Positions 7,552 to 14,748 of a DNA stretch of 20,003 nucleotides are shown here, piece by piece (position 1 is the first letter of the stretch; every line of letters starts with the position of its first letter). The stretch is from assembly GCF_934747485.1 (NCBI RefSeq), contig NZ_CAKVGN010000054.1:1-20003 (forward strand), read 5' to 3'. Origin of the DNA: an uncultured Brachyspira sp. (GTDB lineage: Bacteria > Spirochaetota > Brachyspiria > Brachyspirales > Brachyspiraceae). The notes under the pieces are model-generated. The model made no database searches. It had not been told where the DNA came from and saw nothing but the letters and a program-made list of their open reading frames with translations. The position numbers and the translations under genes were made by a program.

Positions 7552-7579
7552 TTGATAAATATTATCTAAATTATATAAT
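7552..7579 (+). promoter_or_regulatory. Near-consensus promoter of the hepT-mntA pair
   Basis: TTGATA (7552-7557) and TATAAT (7574-7579) are 16 bases apart, and the -10 ends 27 bases before the first ATG. This gives the pair its own transcription start, separate from the pst operon. Confidence 0.65.
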
Positions 7580-7606
7580 TCAATTAAAAATTGTTGGAAA
7601 ATATTT

Positions 7607-8026
7607 ATGGAAGAAAATATTCGTTGGAAACAGAGATTTAACCATTTTGAGAAAGCTTTTAATTTGTTAAAAAGTGTTTTTGAAGATAAAAAAATAGAAG
7701 AATTATCATTATTAGAAAAAGAAGGGGTTGTTCAGAGATTTGAATATACTTATGAATTAGCTTGGAAAACTCTAAAAGATTATTTGGAATATAATGGAAG
7801 TTTAAACAATATAGATATATCACCAAGAAATATTTTTAAAGAAGCTTATTCAGCAAAAATTATTAAAAATCAAGATATATTTATAGATATGATGTTAAGC
7901 CGTAATTTACTTTCTCATACTTATGATTTTGTTAAGTTTGAAGAGATTTTTAAAAGAATAGAAAATGATTATTTAAAAGTATTATATGAATTATATAATT
8001 TCTTTTTGGAGAGGATAAACTCTTAA
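7607..8026 (+). CDS. hepT: HEPN-domain protein, HepT-type toxin / nucleotidyltransferase-substrate protein (HI0074 family)
   Basis: The 139-residue all-helical HEPN protein has the family signature EYTYELAWKTLKDYL (46-60) and ISPRNIFKEAY (71-81). The HEPN catalytic motif RX4HXY is exact: Arg99-NLLS-His104-Thr-Tyr106. In characterised HepT/MntA systems the HEPN protein is an RNase toxin and the Tyr of this motif is modified by AMP transfer from MntA; by homology Tyr106 would be that target. Its TAA shares one base with the ATG of the nucleotidyltransferase gene, which is the usual toxin-first order. The ribosome site is weak (TTGGAAA). The HI0074 family has also been described simply as a nucleotidyltransferase substrate-binding subunit, so the toxin role is inferred. 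Confidence 0.85.
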   Translation: MEENIRWKQRFNHFEKAFNLLKSVFEDKKIEELSLLEKEGVVQRFEYTYELAWKTLKDYLEYNGSLNNIDISPRNIFKEAYSAKIIKNQDIFIDMMLSRNLLSHTYDFVKFEEIFKRIENDYLKVLYELYNFFLERINS

Positions 8027-8322
8027 TGCTTGATGAAAAAATATTAAAAGAAATTAGAAATATTTGTGCTAAGTATAAAAATATAGAGAAAGTTATGTTG
8101 TTCGGTTCAAGAGCAGTAGATAAAGAAAAATACAATTCTGATATAGATTTGGCTGTAATAGGAGAGTTTGATTTTTTATTTTGTGAGAGATTAAAAGAAG
8201 AGTTTGAAAATATACCAACGCTTTTAAAATTTGATGTTGTGGATTATAATAATATTACTAATCAAGAATTAATAAACGATATAAACAAATACGGCAAAGT
8301 TATTTATAATAAAAAAAATTAA
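8026..8322 (+). CDS. mntA: Minimal nucleotidyltransferase, MntA-type antitoxin
   Basis: The 98-residue protein of the minimal DNA polymerase-beta-like nucleotidyltransferase fold carries the complete active-site motif GSX10DXD: Gly27-Ser28, then Asp39-Ile-Asp41 in NSDIDLAV. The third carboxylate is probably Asp70 in LKFDVVDY. Family members act as antitoxins that transfer AMP to the HEPN partner. A strong ribosome site GGAGAGGA (8008-8015) precedes the start, better than that of the toxin gene, which would favour antitoxin excess. The start overlaps the previous stop (TAATG). The stop at 8320-8322 directly abuts the stop codon of convergent aroD. Confidence 0.88.
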   Translation: MLDEKILKEIRNICAKYKNIEKVMLFGSRAVDKEKYNSDIDLAVIGEFDFLFCERLKEEFENIPTLLKFDVVDYNNITNQELINDINKYGKVIYNKKN

Positions 8323-9054
8323 TTAATTTTTATAAATACTGTCTATCATATATTTTAATTTTGTTGCTTCTATTTGTCCGGGTGCTGATGCTCTTTTGGC
8401 AGAAGCAAATGTAATTGCAGAATAAAATAATCTTGTTATAACGCCTTCTTCTCCCATTGATATTGATATGAGAGGTATATTGTTTATTTCATTATGAAGT
8501 TCTAGTATTGTTAATACATCTTTTTGCTTCTTTGGAGTATAGGCTACTTTTGCTATATCAGCTTTTAATCTTATCATTTTTTTTATTCTATGAATTATTT
8601 CAATTTTGTTTGGAGTTTTATTAAAATCATGATTAGAAAGAATTGTTTTGATATTTTCTTTTTTTGATAATTTTATTAATTCTTTTATATCATTTTCTTT
8701 TAGTGTTAATAATTCTATATCTATAATAGAAAATAATTTTTTATCTATTATGGTTTTATAAATATTAATCATACTCTCATAGGTATTAGATTTTATATTT
8801 AGATTTCCGCCTTCTTTAACACTTCTTAAAGTAAATATTATAGGTTTAGTTGTGCATTTTTTTATCTCTTTAGAAATCTCTTCTATATTGTTGTCACTGT
8901 CTTCATAAAAATCAGCACGCCATTCTATTAAATCTATAGGAAGTTTATCTATTTCTTTTATATATTTTAAAACATCTTTTTTATGTTTTTCTATAACAGG
9001 AATACATATTTTAGGAACGCCATCGCCAATATTAACATTTTTTACTTTAATCAT
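8323..9054 (-). CDS. aroD: 3-dehydroquinate dehydratase, type I
   Basis: The 243-residue class I Schiff-base enzyme converts 3-dehydroquinate to 3-dehydroshikimate in the shikimate pathway. Active-site elements are visible: EWRAD (45-48 region), His142 in LSNHDF, the Schiff-base Lys169 in AKVAYTP, SMGEEGVITR (199-208) and the C-terminal ASAPGQI (222-228). The start has GGAG at 9060-9063. It follows aroE with a 20-base gap in a three-gene minus-strand transcript. It ends with no spacing against the nucleotidyltransferase gene, so readthrough from either side would give antisense RNA. The length is normal for the family. Confidence 0.94.
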   Translation of the reverse strand: MIKVKNVNIGDGVPKICIPVIEKHKKDVLKYIKEIDKLPIDLIEWRADFYEDSDNNIEEISKEIKKCTTKPIIFTLRSVKEGGNLNIKSNTYESMINIYKTIIDKKLFSIIDIELLTLKENDIKELIKLSKKENIKTILSNHDFNKTPNKIEIIHRIKKMIRLKADIAKVAYTPKKQKDVLTILELHNEINNIPLISISMGEEGVITRLFYSAITFASAKRASAPGQIEATKLKYMIDSIYKN

Positions 9055-9074
9055 AATAACTCCGTTAATAGTTT

Positions 9075-9926
9075 TTAATTAAATATAATATTTTTTATAT
9101 AATCTACAGGCATCTTTTTAGAAGTCCATATCTCAAAAGCTAATGCCCCCTGATATAAAAGCATACCCATTCCATTAATTATTTTGCAATTTTCTTTTTC
9201 TGCTATTTGTAACAATTTTGTTTTTGCAGGGCTATATATACAATCGGCAACAATTAAATCATCTCTAAAAAATGTTTTATCTTCTATAATTGAAGCATCA
9301 TCTTTCATACCAACACTTGTGGCATTAATTAATAATTTGCTGCCATCTATTTGTTTTTTTAATTCTTTTTTATTATCCAAAGTATAAAGCTCTATTTTGC
9401 AATTAGTTTTATCTTGAATATTGTCTATTATCTTTTTTTGCTCAGTCCAATTATTATCTCTTTTAAAAACAGATATTTCTTTTACGCCATAAAGAGCAAA
9501 CTCTGTGATTATAGAAATAGCAGCCCCTCCAATACCGAGTATTGTAAGATTGCTGTCTTTTATATTAATATTTTCTTCTTCGATAGATTTTATAAAACCT
9601 TTTCCATCTGTAGAGTGTCCTGTTAAAACTCCATTATCATTAACTATAGTATTTACGCTTTGAGATAGACTTGCAGATTCTGAAATATTATCTAAATACT
9701 GTATAACTTCTTTTTTATTCGGCATAGATAAATTAACGCCTCTCATATTAAGAGTTTTTATAGATGCTACAGCTTCTTTTAAATTATTTTTATCTACTTC
9801 AAAAGCTAAATACACATAATCTAATGATAGTTTTTCAAAAGATTTATTATGCATTATTGGCGATAAACTATGTTTGCAAGGTGAAGCAAAAAGGGCAGTT
9901 AATGTTGTCTTTGCTGTTATATTCAT
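9075..9926 (-). CDS. aroE: Shikimate dehydrogenase (NADP-dependent)
   Basis: The 283-residue enzyme reduces 3-dehydroshikimate to shikimate, the step after AroD. The N-terminal substrate domain has SLSPIMHN (20-27), NLSMPNKK with catalytic Lys71, and STDGKGF with Asp107. The Rossmann domain has GIGGAA (131-136). The family marks NATSVGM (201-207) and LLYQGALAFEIWT (256-268) are intact. AGGA at 9937-9940, overlapping the stop of the upstream gene, serves as ribosome site, so translation is probably coupled. aroE and aroD are separate genes here, not the fused form seen in plants and some bacteria. Confidence 0.94.
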   Translation of the reverse strand: MNITAKTTLTALFASPCKHSLSPIMHNKSFEKLSLDYVYLAFEVDKNNLKEAVASIKTLNMRGVNLSMPNKKEVIQYLDNISESASLSQSVNTIVNDNGVLTGHSTDGKGFIKSIEEENINIKDSNLTILGIGGAAISIITEFALYGVKEISVFKRDNNWTEQKKIIDNIQDKTNCKIELYTLDNKKELKKQIDGSKLLINATSVGMKDDASIIEDKTFFRDDLIVADCIYSPAKTKLLQIAEKENCKIINGMGMLLYQGALAFEIWTSKKMPVDYIKNIIFN

Positions 9927-9933
9927 TTTAAAA

Positions 9934-11382
9934 TTATCCTGTGTATTCTTCTATATATCTTTTCATCAGCAGTTTTATTGTATCTTTATCGGCATCGAGT
10001 GAGGCTATATCGAATGCATCAATCATTATTTTGCGTTCTTCTGGAGTTAAACATTGTACCGGGTCTTTTGCTATAAATAATTTTTTGTATTGTGATGGTA
10101 TTAGAGTTTCATCGTCCATTAGAATCTCTTCGTATAATTTTTCACCTTCTCTTATACCTGTAAAAATAATAGGAATATCTTTCTCAGTAAGCCCGTACAT
10201 TTTAAGCATATTTTTTGCTAAATCTAATATCTTTACAGGTTTACCCATATCCAAAGTAAATATAACTCCGTCATTAAGCGTACAAGCCTTTATTACTAAT
10301 CTTGCTGCCTCTCTTATTGACATAAAAAACCTAACCATTTCAGGGTGCGTAACTGTTAGAGGTTTTCCTTCTCTAATCTGTCTTTCAAAAACTGGTATTA
10401 CGCTTCCGCTGCTTCCTAATACATTGCCGAATCTTGTTATTTTAAATTTAGTATTATTTTGTTCATGCGAGAGGGACATTATCATTCTTTCGCATATTCT
10501 TTTGCTTGCCCCCATAAGTGATGTTGGACGTACTGCTTTGTCTGTTGATATAAATATAAAGTTTTTAATATTGTTTTTAATTGCCAATGTAGCTATATTC
10601 TCTGTTGCTAATATATTATTTTTAATTGCTTCTTCTGGGTATTCTTCCATAAACGGCAAATGCTTATGTGCTGCAGCATGAAATATTATATCTGGATTTT
10701 CTTGCTTTAATATTTTATCTACTTTTACATAATCTCTAACATTAGATATAATATATTTAAACTTGTGTTTGTTTTTTTCATTTTTTCTATCATTCAAAGA
10801 CATTATAAGACTATGTATAGCACTTTCAGAGTTATCTAAAGCCATTACTTTTTTTACAGGAAGAGTTACTAATTGTCTTACAAGCTCACTGCCGATAGAG
10901 CCTCCTCCGCCTGTAACTAATATTGTTTTATCTTTATAATAATCAGATATCTCTTTTTCATCAAAACCAATCTCTTCTCTTCCAAGTAAATCTGATGGCT
11001 CAATGTTTCTAATGTCTTTAATAGAGGCATTTCCTTTTATTATTTCAAAAAATCCTGGAAGTATTTTATATTTTATTGATGTAGGGTATATTATATCTAG
11101 TATTTCAAGTAGTTCTTTTTGTTTAAGTGTAGGTATTGCTATAATAATTTCTTCTATTTCTATATTATCATTTTTATATTTATTTATAATTTTTTCTATA
11201 TCTTTGACTTTGCCTTCAACTTTTATAATGCAATTATCAATATTAATTTCTTTTTTATTTTCATCATCATCTAAAAAGCAAAGTATATTATATTCATTAC
11301 TATCATCAGAAGTTAATATTTCATAAGCAAGGGTTTCTCCTGCATTTCCAGCCCCAATGATAACAATATTTTTTTTATTCAT
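9934..11382 (-). CDS. Nucleotide-sugar 4,6-dehydratase/epimerase of the WbpM/CapD/FlaA1 family, soluble short form
   Basis: I start this 482-residue protein at ATG 11382, which has GGGA six bases upstream; a TTG four codons earlier (11394) is less likely. The N-terminal Rossmann-like domain (1-130) has IIGAGNAGE (8-16). The SDR catalytic domain has NAD motif GGGGSIGS (158-165), HAAAHKHLP (235-243) and the ISTDKAVRPTSLMGASKR block, giving Ser279, Met290 and Lys294, the Ser-Met-Lys triad described for WbpM. REGEKLYEEI (411-420) is a family mark. WbpM-type proteins of about 600 residues usually begin with four membrane helices, which are missing here. They act on UDP-N-acetyl sugars for surface polysaccharides. 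It is first in the operon with aroE (7-base gap) and aroD, an unusual pairing. The exact substrate is uncertain. Confidence 0.87.
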   Translation of the reverse strand: MNKKNIVIIGAGNAGETLAYEILTSDDSNEYNILCFLDDDENKKEINIDNCIIKVEGKVKDIEKIINKYKNDNIEIEEIIIAIPTLKQKELLEILDIIYPTSIKYKILPGFFEIIKGNASIKDIRNIEPSDLLGREEIGFDEKEISDYYKDKTILVTGGGGSIGSELVRQLVTLPVKKVMALDNSESAIHSLIMSLNDRKNEKNKHKFKYIISNVRDYVKVDKILKQENPDIIFHAAAHKHLPFMEEYPEEAIKNNILATENIATLAIKNNIKNFIFISTDKAVRPTSLMGASKRICERMIMSLSHEQNNTKFKITRFGNVLGSSGSVIPVFERQIREGKPLTVTHPEMVRFFMSIREAARLVIKACTLNDGVIFTLDMGKPVKILDLAKNMLKMYGLTEKDIPIIFTGIREGEKLYEEILMDDETLIPSQYKKLFIAKDPVQCLTPEERKIMIDAFDIASLDADKDTIKLLMKRYIEEYTG

Positions 11383-11413
11383 TATAAGTCCCAAAATTAT
11401 TTTTTAATAATTC

Positions 11414-11441
11414 ATTATAGTATAAATTTTTTATTATACAA
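11414..11441 (-). promoter_or_regulatory. Promoter of the dehydratase-aroE-aroD operon
   Basis: On the minus strand, TTGTAT (complement of 11436-11441) and TATAAT (complement of 11414-11419) are 16 bases apart, about 32 bases before the ATG. The first palindromic unit of repeat copy C begins 17 bases upstream of the -35. Confidence 0.6.
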
Positions 11442-11457
11442 GTTTTAAAATTTATTT

Positions 11458-11538
11458 ACCGCACGGTGAGTAATTTTTTATTTATGATATAAGTTGTATT
11501 TTAATTTAGTTTATATTTTTTATTGATTTAGCGTGCGT
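11458..11538 (+). repeat. Palindromic unit, first copy in repeat region C
   Basis: The unit starts ACCGCACGGTGAGTAA and ends TTTAGCGTGCGT. By eye it differs from the unit at 11797-11877 at only three positions, while the copies at 331-413 and 3927-4010 have unrelated cores. The two units therefore look like a recent duplication with a spacing of 339 bases. Confidence 0.85.
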
Positions 11539-11549
11539 TGTATAAGCAA

Positions 11550-11877
11550 ACAAATTTAAAAAAATCTTGGGTGGGTGCTAATATTTGAGTGTAAAATAAA
11601 AAATAAAAATAAATCAAAAATAACAGTAAGTACAAAAAGACTTGAGGGTGGGGATTGTAATTTAAATTGTAAAACTAATTACAAATCCCACCCCTTATGC
11701 TTATTGTTTAGATAAAAAATATAATAGTTATTATTTTTTTGTTTCATTAGTAGAAGCACTGCCCGCCCAGTTTTTATTAGAAAGTGTTATATATTTACCG
11801 CACGGTGAGTAATTTTTTATTTATAATATAAGTTGTATTTTAATTTAGTTTATATTTTTTGTTGATTTAACGTGCGT
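11550..11877 (+). repeat. Modular nested inverted-repeat cassette, copy C (full length)
   Basis: The module order matches copy A: L1 CTTGGGTGGGTGCTAA (11567-11582), L2 CTTGAGGGTGGGGATT (11641-11656), R2 CCCACCCCTTATGCTT (11687-11702), R1 CTGCCCGCCCAG (11759-11770) and the palindromic unit 11797-11877. L2 and R2 form a long stem (GGGTGGGGATTGTAA against TTACAAATCCCACCC, about 14 of 15 pairs). It occupies most of the 607-base gap between the divergent dehydratase and HAD genes, with a promoter at each edge. No coding potential is seen. Confidence 0.85.
11797..11877 (+). repeat. Palindromic unit, second copy in repeat region C
   Basis: This is the near-identical partner of 11458-11538, starting ACCGCACGGTGAGTAA and ending TTTAACGTGCGT. 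It forms the right end of cassette C. The two copies bracket the nested hairpins as direct repeats. Confidence 0.85.
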
Positions 11878-11935
11878 AGTGTTTATGCTTCATTTGATTG
11901 TTTGTAAAATATTTCAATTTAAATTGTTAGAAAAC

Positions 11936-11963
11936 TTGACAAATAGAAGTATAAAAATATAAT
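11936..11963 (+). promoter_or_regulatory. Consensus sigma-70 promoter of the HAD phosphatase-kinase operon
   Basis: TTGACA (11936-11941) and TATAAT (11958-11963) are both perfect consensus hexamers with a 16-base spacer. The ATG is 26 bases past the -10. This is the best promoter match found in the window. Confidence 0.85.
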
Positions 11964-11989
11964 GAATATATTATATTAAAGGACTAAAA

Positions 11990-12601
11990 ATGATAAAAAA
12001 TATTATATCAGATATAGGAAATGTTTTATTTAAATTTGATGTTGCTTCTTATCTTCATAAACATAGTGATAATGTAGATGTAGATGAGTTTTTAAATAAG
12101 ACTGTAGGAGATAAAAATTGGAGTTTAATGGATAAAGGAGATTTATCTTTTAATGATGCTAAAAATTATTTTTTATCTGCTTGTCCTAAATATAAATTTA
12201 TTTTAAAACAAATATTTGATTCTTATTTAGGAGATGTATTATCTATACATCATAATATAGAAATATTAAAAGAGTATAAATTGAAAGGTTATAATATATA
12301 TTATTTATCTAATATGCCAATAGAAACTTTTAATGTAATAAGAAAAAAAACTGACTTTTTTGATACAGCTTGTTTAGGCGGTATAATTTCTGCAGATGTA
12401 AGGATTATTAAGCCAAGCAGAGCTATATATGAATTATTATTAAAAAAGTATAAACTAAATGCAAAAGAATGTTTGTTTATAGATGATAATTTGGATAATG
12501 TTGCTGCCGCTCAAAAAATTGGTATAAAATCAATACATTTAAAAAATATAGATGATTTATCTTTGGAATTAAAAAATATAGAGTATTATGAAAATAATTA
12601 A
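11990..12601 (+). CDS. HAD-superfamily hydrolase (YihX-like, HAD-IA)
   Basis: The 203-residue cytoplasmic HAD phosphatase has motif I as ISDIGNVLF with nucleophile Asp8; the DxGNV form, with Gly at the usual second Asp position, is the YihX/epoxide-hydrolase-N-terminus variant. Motif II is YLSNMP (Ser107), motif III is Lys141 in IKPSRAIYELL, and motif IV is FIDDNLDNV (Asp165, Asp166). A helical cap lies between about 15 and 85. YihX-type enzymes dephosphorylate small sugar phosphates; the substrate here is unknown. AAAGGA (11978-11983) supports the start. Its last 14 bases overlap the start of the histidine kinase gene, so the two are translationally coupled. Confidence 0.88.
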   Translation: MIKNIISDIGNVLFKFDVASYLHKHSDNVDVDEFLNKTVGDKNWSLMDKGDLSFNDAKNYFLSACPKYKFILKQIFDSYLGDVLSIHHNIEILKEYKLKGYNIYYLSNMPIETFNVIRKKTDFFDTACLGGIISADVRIIKPSRAIYELLLKKYKLNAKECLFIDDNLDNVAAAQKIGIKSIHLKNIDDLSLELKNIEYYENN

Positions 12602-14357
12602 AGATTTCTTTATAAAAATTAAAAATCGTTATGGCGGTTTATATTTATTAATAGTCTCTATATTTATATTATTAGATTTAATTGCTTCTATATATATAAG
12701 CAGTTTCGTATATGAGCCTAATACGAGCGACTTAATATATATGTTCTTTACTCTTTTTTTGCCTTCATCAAGTATTATAGTTGGTGTAGTTACTATTGTT
12801 AAATTTGTATTAGAGGCTTTAAAAAAAAAAGAAGGCTCTCATCTTAAACTTGCTATAGTATCAATAATGACTTTTATGACAGTTATCACAAGTTTAGTTG
12901 TTAGTAAAATGTCTTATTATATAATAGAATCTAACTTGAATCTATTTACCGATAATAGTATTAATGATTCTTTATCATATATAATAGAAGTTTCTAATGA
13001 TGAAATAGTTAATAAACAAAATAGTATATTAAATAGTATATCCAATTCATATGCCAATTATTTAAATAATATAGATTTATCTGATACTTCAAAAATAAGT
13101 AATATAATATATAGAGATAATATTTTTACCAATATAATTTTTGTTTCTAATTCATATTATGGCTACAGTACAATTTTATTTAATTCTCAAAATTATGTAC
13201 CTCTTGATATTAATTATAGATTTTCTTTGGATAAAATCACATTTGCTAATAGCGAATATAATGGACTCTTTTATATTAATGCTATAGTTCCGCTTAGAGA
13301 TGTAAATCATTATGCTATTATTTTTGACAGCATGCCTAGTAATTATATTAATGTTAGGAATAATGCTTTGAAGGCTTTTAGAATATATAATTCAATTAAT
13401 ATGTTTACAGGAGAGTTTTCAATAGTTTTAAAACTTTTATATATATTTATATTAGGGATATCTACATTTATATCTATTATTTTTGGTATAATATTTTCTA
13501 GTTTTATAACAAGACCTATAAGTTTGCTTCTTAATGCTACAAATTCTATTATTAATTCAGATTTTGATGTTGAAATGAAATTTTCTGGAGTTCATGACCT
13601 TAGAAATCTGATTTATAGATTCAATGTTATGGCGAGGGCTTTAAAATATCATAGAGATAAAGAAAAAATAAGAGTATCATTAGAAACTTGGAAAGAAGCT
13701 GCTATTAAAGTGGCACATGAAATAAAAAATCCTCTTATGCCTATTATGATGAATGCAGAATTAATAGAGAAGAGATTAAAAAATGAGATGTCTGATAATG
13801 ATTTGGATAAGATAAAAAAATCCATTAATATAATTATTAAAAATTCTAACAGCATTCTATCTTTAGTGAAATCTTTTTCAGAGTTTTCTTTTAATATAAA
13901 ACTTTCTAATGAAAAAGAGTCTATTAATAATGTACTTGCAGAAGTTTTTGAATCTTTTAAAAATACTCCTAATGTTAAATTTCAAACATCATTTTCTAAA
14001 ATGGATTGTTTTATTAACATGGATAGAGAGAAACTTATAATTGCTTTTAGAAATTTGATAAAGAATGCTATAGAGGCTATGGATAATAATAATAAAGAAT
14101 CTTTAATATATTTATCCAGCTATCATGAAGTTTTGGATAGTCAGGAGTTTTTTACTGTTAGTATTACAGATACAGGTAATGGTATAAATGAAAATGATTT
14201 GAGAAGGATTTTTGAGCCATATTTTACTTCTAAAGATAAAGGTACAGGTATAGGTCTTTCTATAGTGGAAAAGATTATTAACGAACATAATGGTATGATA
14301 GATGTAGATTCAATAATAGGCGAGGGTACCACATTTTTTGTTAGATTTAAAAATTAA
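12588..14357 (+). CDS. Membrane sensor histidine kinase (NtrY-like)
   Basis: The 589-residue protein has three N-terminal membrane segments (about 17-40, 46-76, 88-108), an extracytoplasmic sensor region (110-280), a fourth helix (283-306) and a HAMP linker (307-356). The HisKA domain has the H-box VAHEIKNPLMPI with phospho-accepting His377; the KNPLMPI form resembles NtrY. The ATPase domain has the N-box NLIKNAIEAM (Asn493), G1 ITDTGNGI (Asp528), F-box FEPYFTSK and G2 GTGIGLS (552-558). All motifs are intact. No PAS domain is apparent. No upstream ribosome site stands out, so it depends on the overlapping HAD gene. No standard response regulator lies beside it; the only neighbour of that type is the degenerate receiver facing it. 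The signal sensed is unknown. Confidence 0.92.
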   Translation: MKIIKDFFIKIKNRYGGLYLLIVSIFILLDLIASIYISSFVYEPNTSDLIYMFFTLFLPSSSIIVGVVTIVKFVLEALKKKEGSHLKLAIVSIMTFMTVITSLVVSKMSYYIIESNLNLFTDNSINDSLSYIIEVSNDEIVNKQNSILNSISNSYANYLNNIDLSDTSKISNIIYRDNIFTNIIFVSNSYYGYSTILFNSQNYVPLDINYRFSLDKITFANSEYNGLFYINAIVPLRDVNHYAIIFDSMPSNYINVRNNALKAFRIYNSINMFTGEFSIVLKLLYIFILGISTFISIIFGIIFSSFITRPISLLLNATNSIINSDFDVEMKFSGVHDLRNLIYRFNVMARALKYHRDKEKIRVSLETWKEAAIKVAHEIKNPLMPIMMNAELIEKRLKNEMSDNDLDKIKKSINIIIKNSNSILSLVKSFSEFSFNIKLSNEKESINNVLAEVFESFKNTPNVKFQTSFSKMDCFINMDREKLIIAFRNLIKNAIEAMDNNNKESLIYLSSYHEVLDSQEFFTVSITDTGNGINENDLRRIFEPYFTSKDKGTGIGLSIVEKIINEHNGMIDVDSIIGEGTTFFVRFKN

Positions 14358-14362
14358 ACCTA

Positions 14363-14719
14363 TTAATTGTTAAAATATTGCATTATTTTGTTTATATTAG
14401 AACTATTATCAATATATTTTATATCAAGTTTTTTCGCTTCTTCTTTTAAATCTTCGTCTATGTTTTCTGATATGAAAAATATTTGAAAGTTTAATTGGTT
14501 ATTTGCTTTTTTTAATTCTGTAATAAATTCTATAACATTAATCCATACTAAATTAGGATTAAATATTAGTATTTCTATATTATATTTGTATATTTTGCTC
14601 ATAAGTTCATACAAGTTTTCTGCAGTTAAGACTTTTATTGATGAACTTTCAAGCAGGGCTTTGATTTTATTTAGGGTAATACCATCATCATCTACTAATA
14701 TAACAGTATTTTCTTTCAT
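14363..14719 (-). CDS. Stand-alone degenerate receiver domain (pseudo-receiver)
   Basis: This 118-residue CheY-like domain has no output domain. The fold markers are recognisable: VILVDDD (6-12) supplies the acidic pocket, ILIFNPNL (50-57) is strand beta-3, IFFISENID (80-88) is beta-4 and KYIDNSSN (101-108) is beta-5. The phospho-accepting Asp is replaced by Asn54, and the invariant Lys before the beta-5/alpha-5 loop appears to be Asn105. Phosphorylation is therefore not expected, and it may act through protein contacts. Its stop is 5 bases from the convergent kinase stop. It starts 29 bases downstream of a tRNA-Leu on the same strand with no terminator between. The ribosome site is modest (GGA at 14726-14728). 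Confidence 0.8.
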   Translation of the reverse strand: MKENTVILVDDDGITLNKIKALLESSSIKVLTAENLYELMSKIYKYNIEILIFNPNLVWINVIEFITELKKANNQLNFQIFFISENIDEDLKEEAKKLDIKYIDNSSNINKIMQYFNN

Positions 14720-14748
14720 AAATAATCCAAAGAATTAAGTATTATATT

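Noticed and set aside
9941..10681. Long plus-strand open frame of 246 codons opposite the dehydratase gene
   Set aside because: It lies wholly antisense to a gene with clear SDR motifs, is Ser/Ile/Leu-rich as expected for a reverse-strand shadow, and has no ribosome site or family motif.
76..11877. CRISPR array
   Set aside because: The repeated islands are few, unequally spaced by tens to hundreds of bases, and nested as inverted repeats; there is no regular repeat-spacer pattern and no cas gene.
14363..14719. Functional response regulator for the adjacent kinase
   Set aside because: The phospho-accepting Asp is Asn54, the conserved Lys is missing and there is no output domain, so it was called a pseudo-receiver instead.
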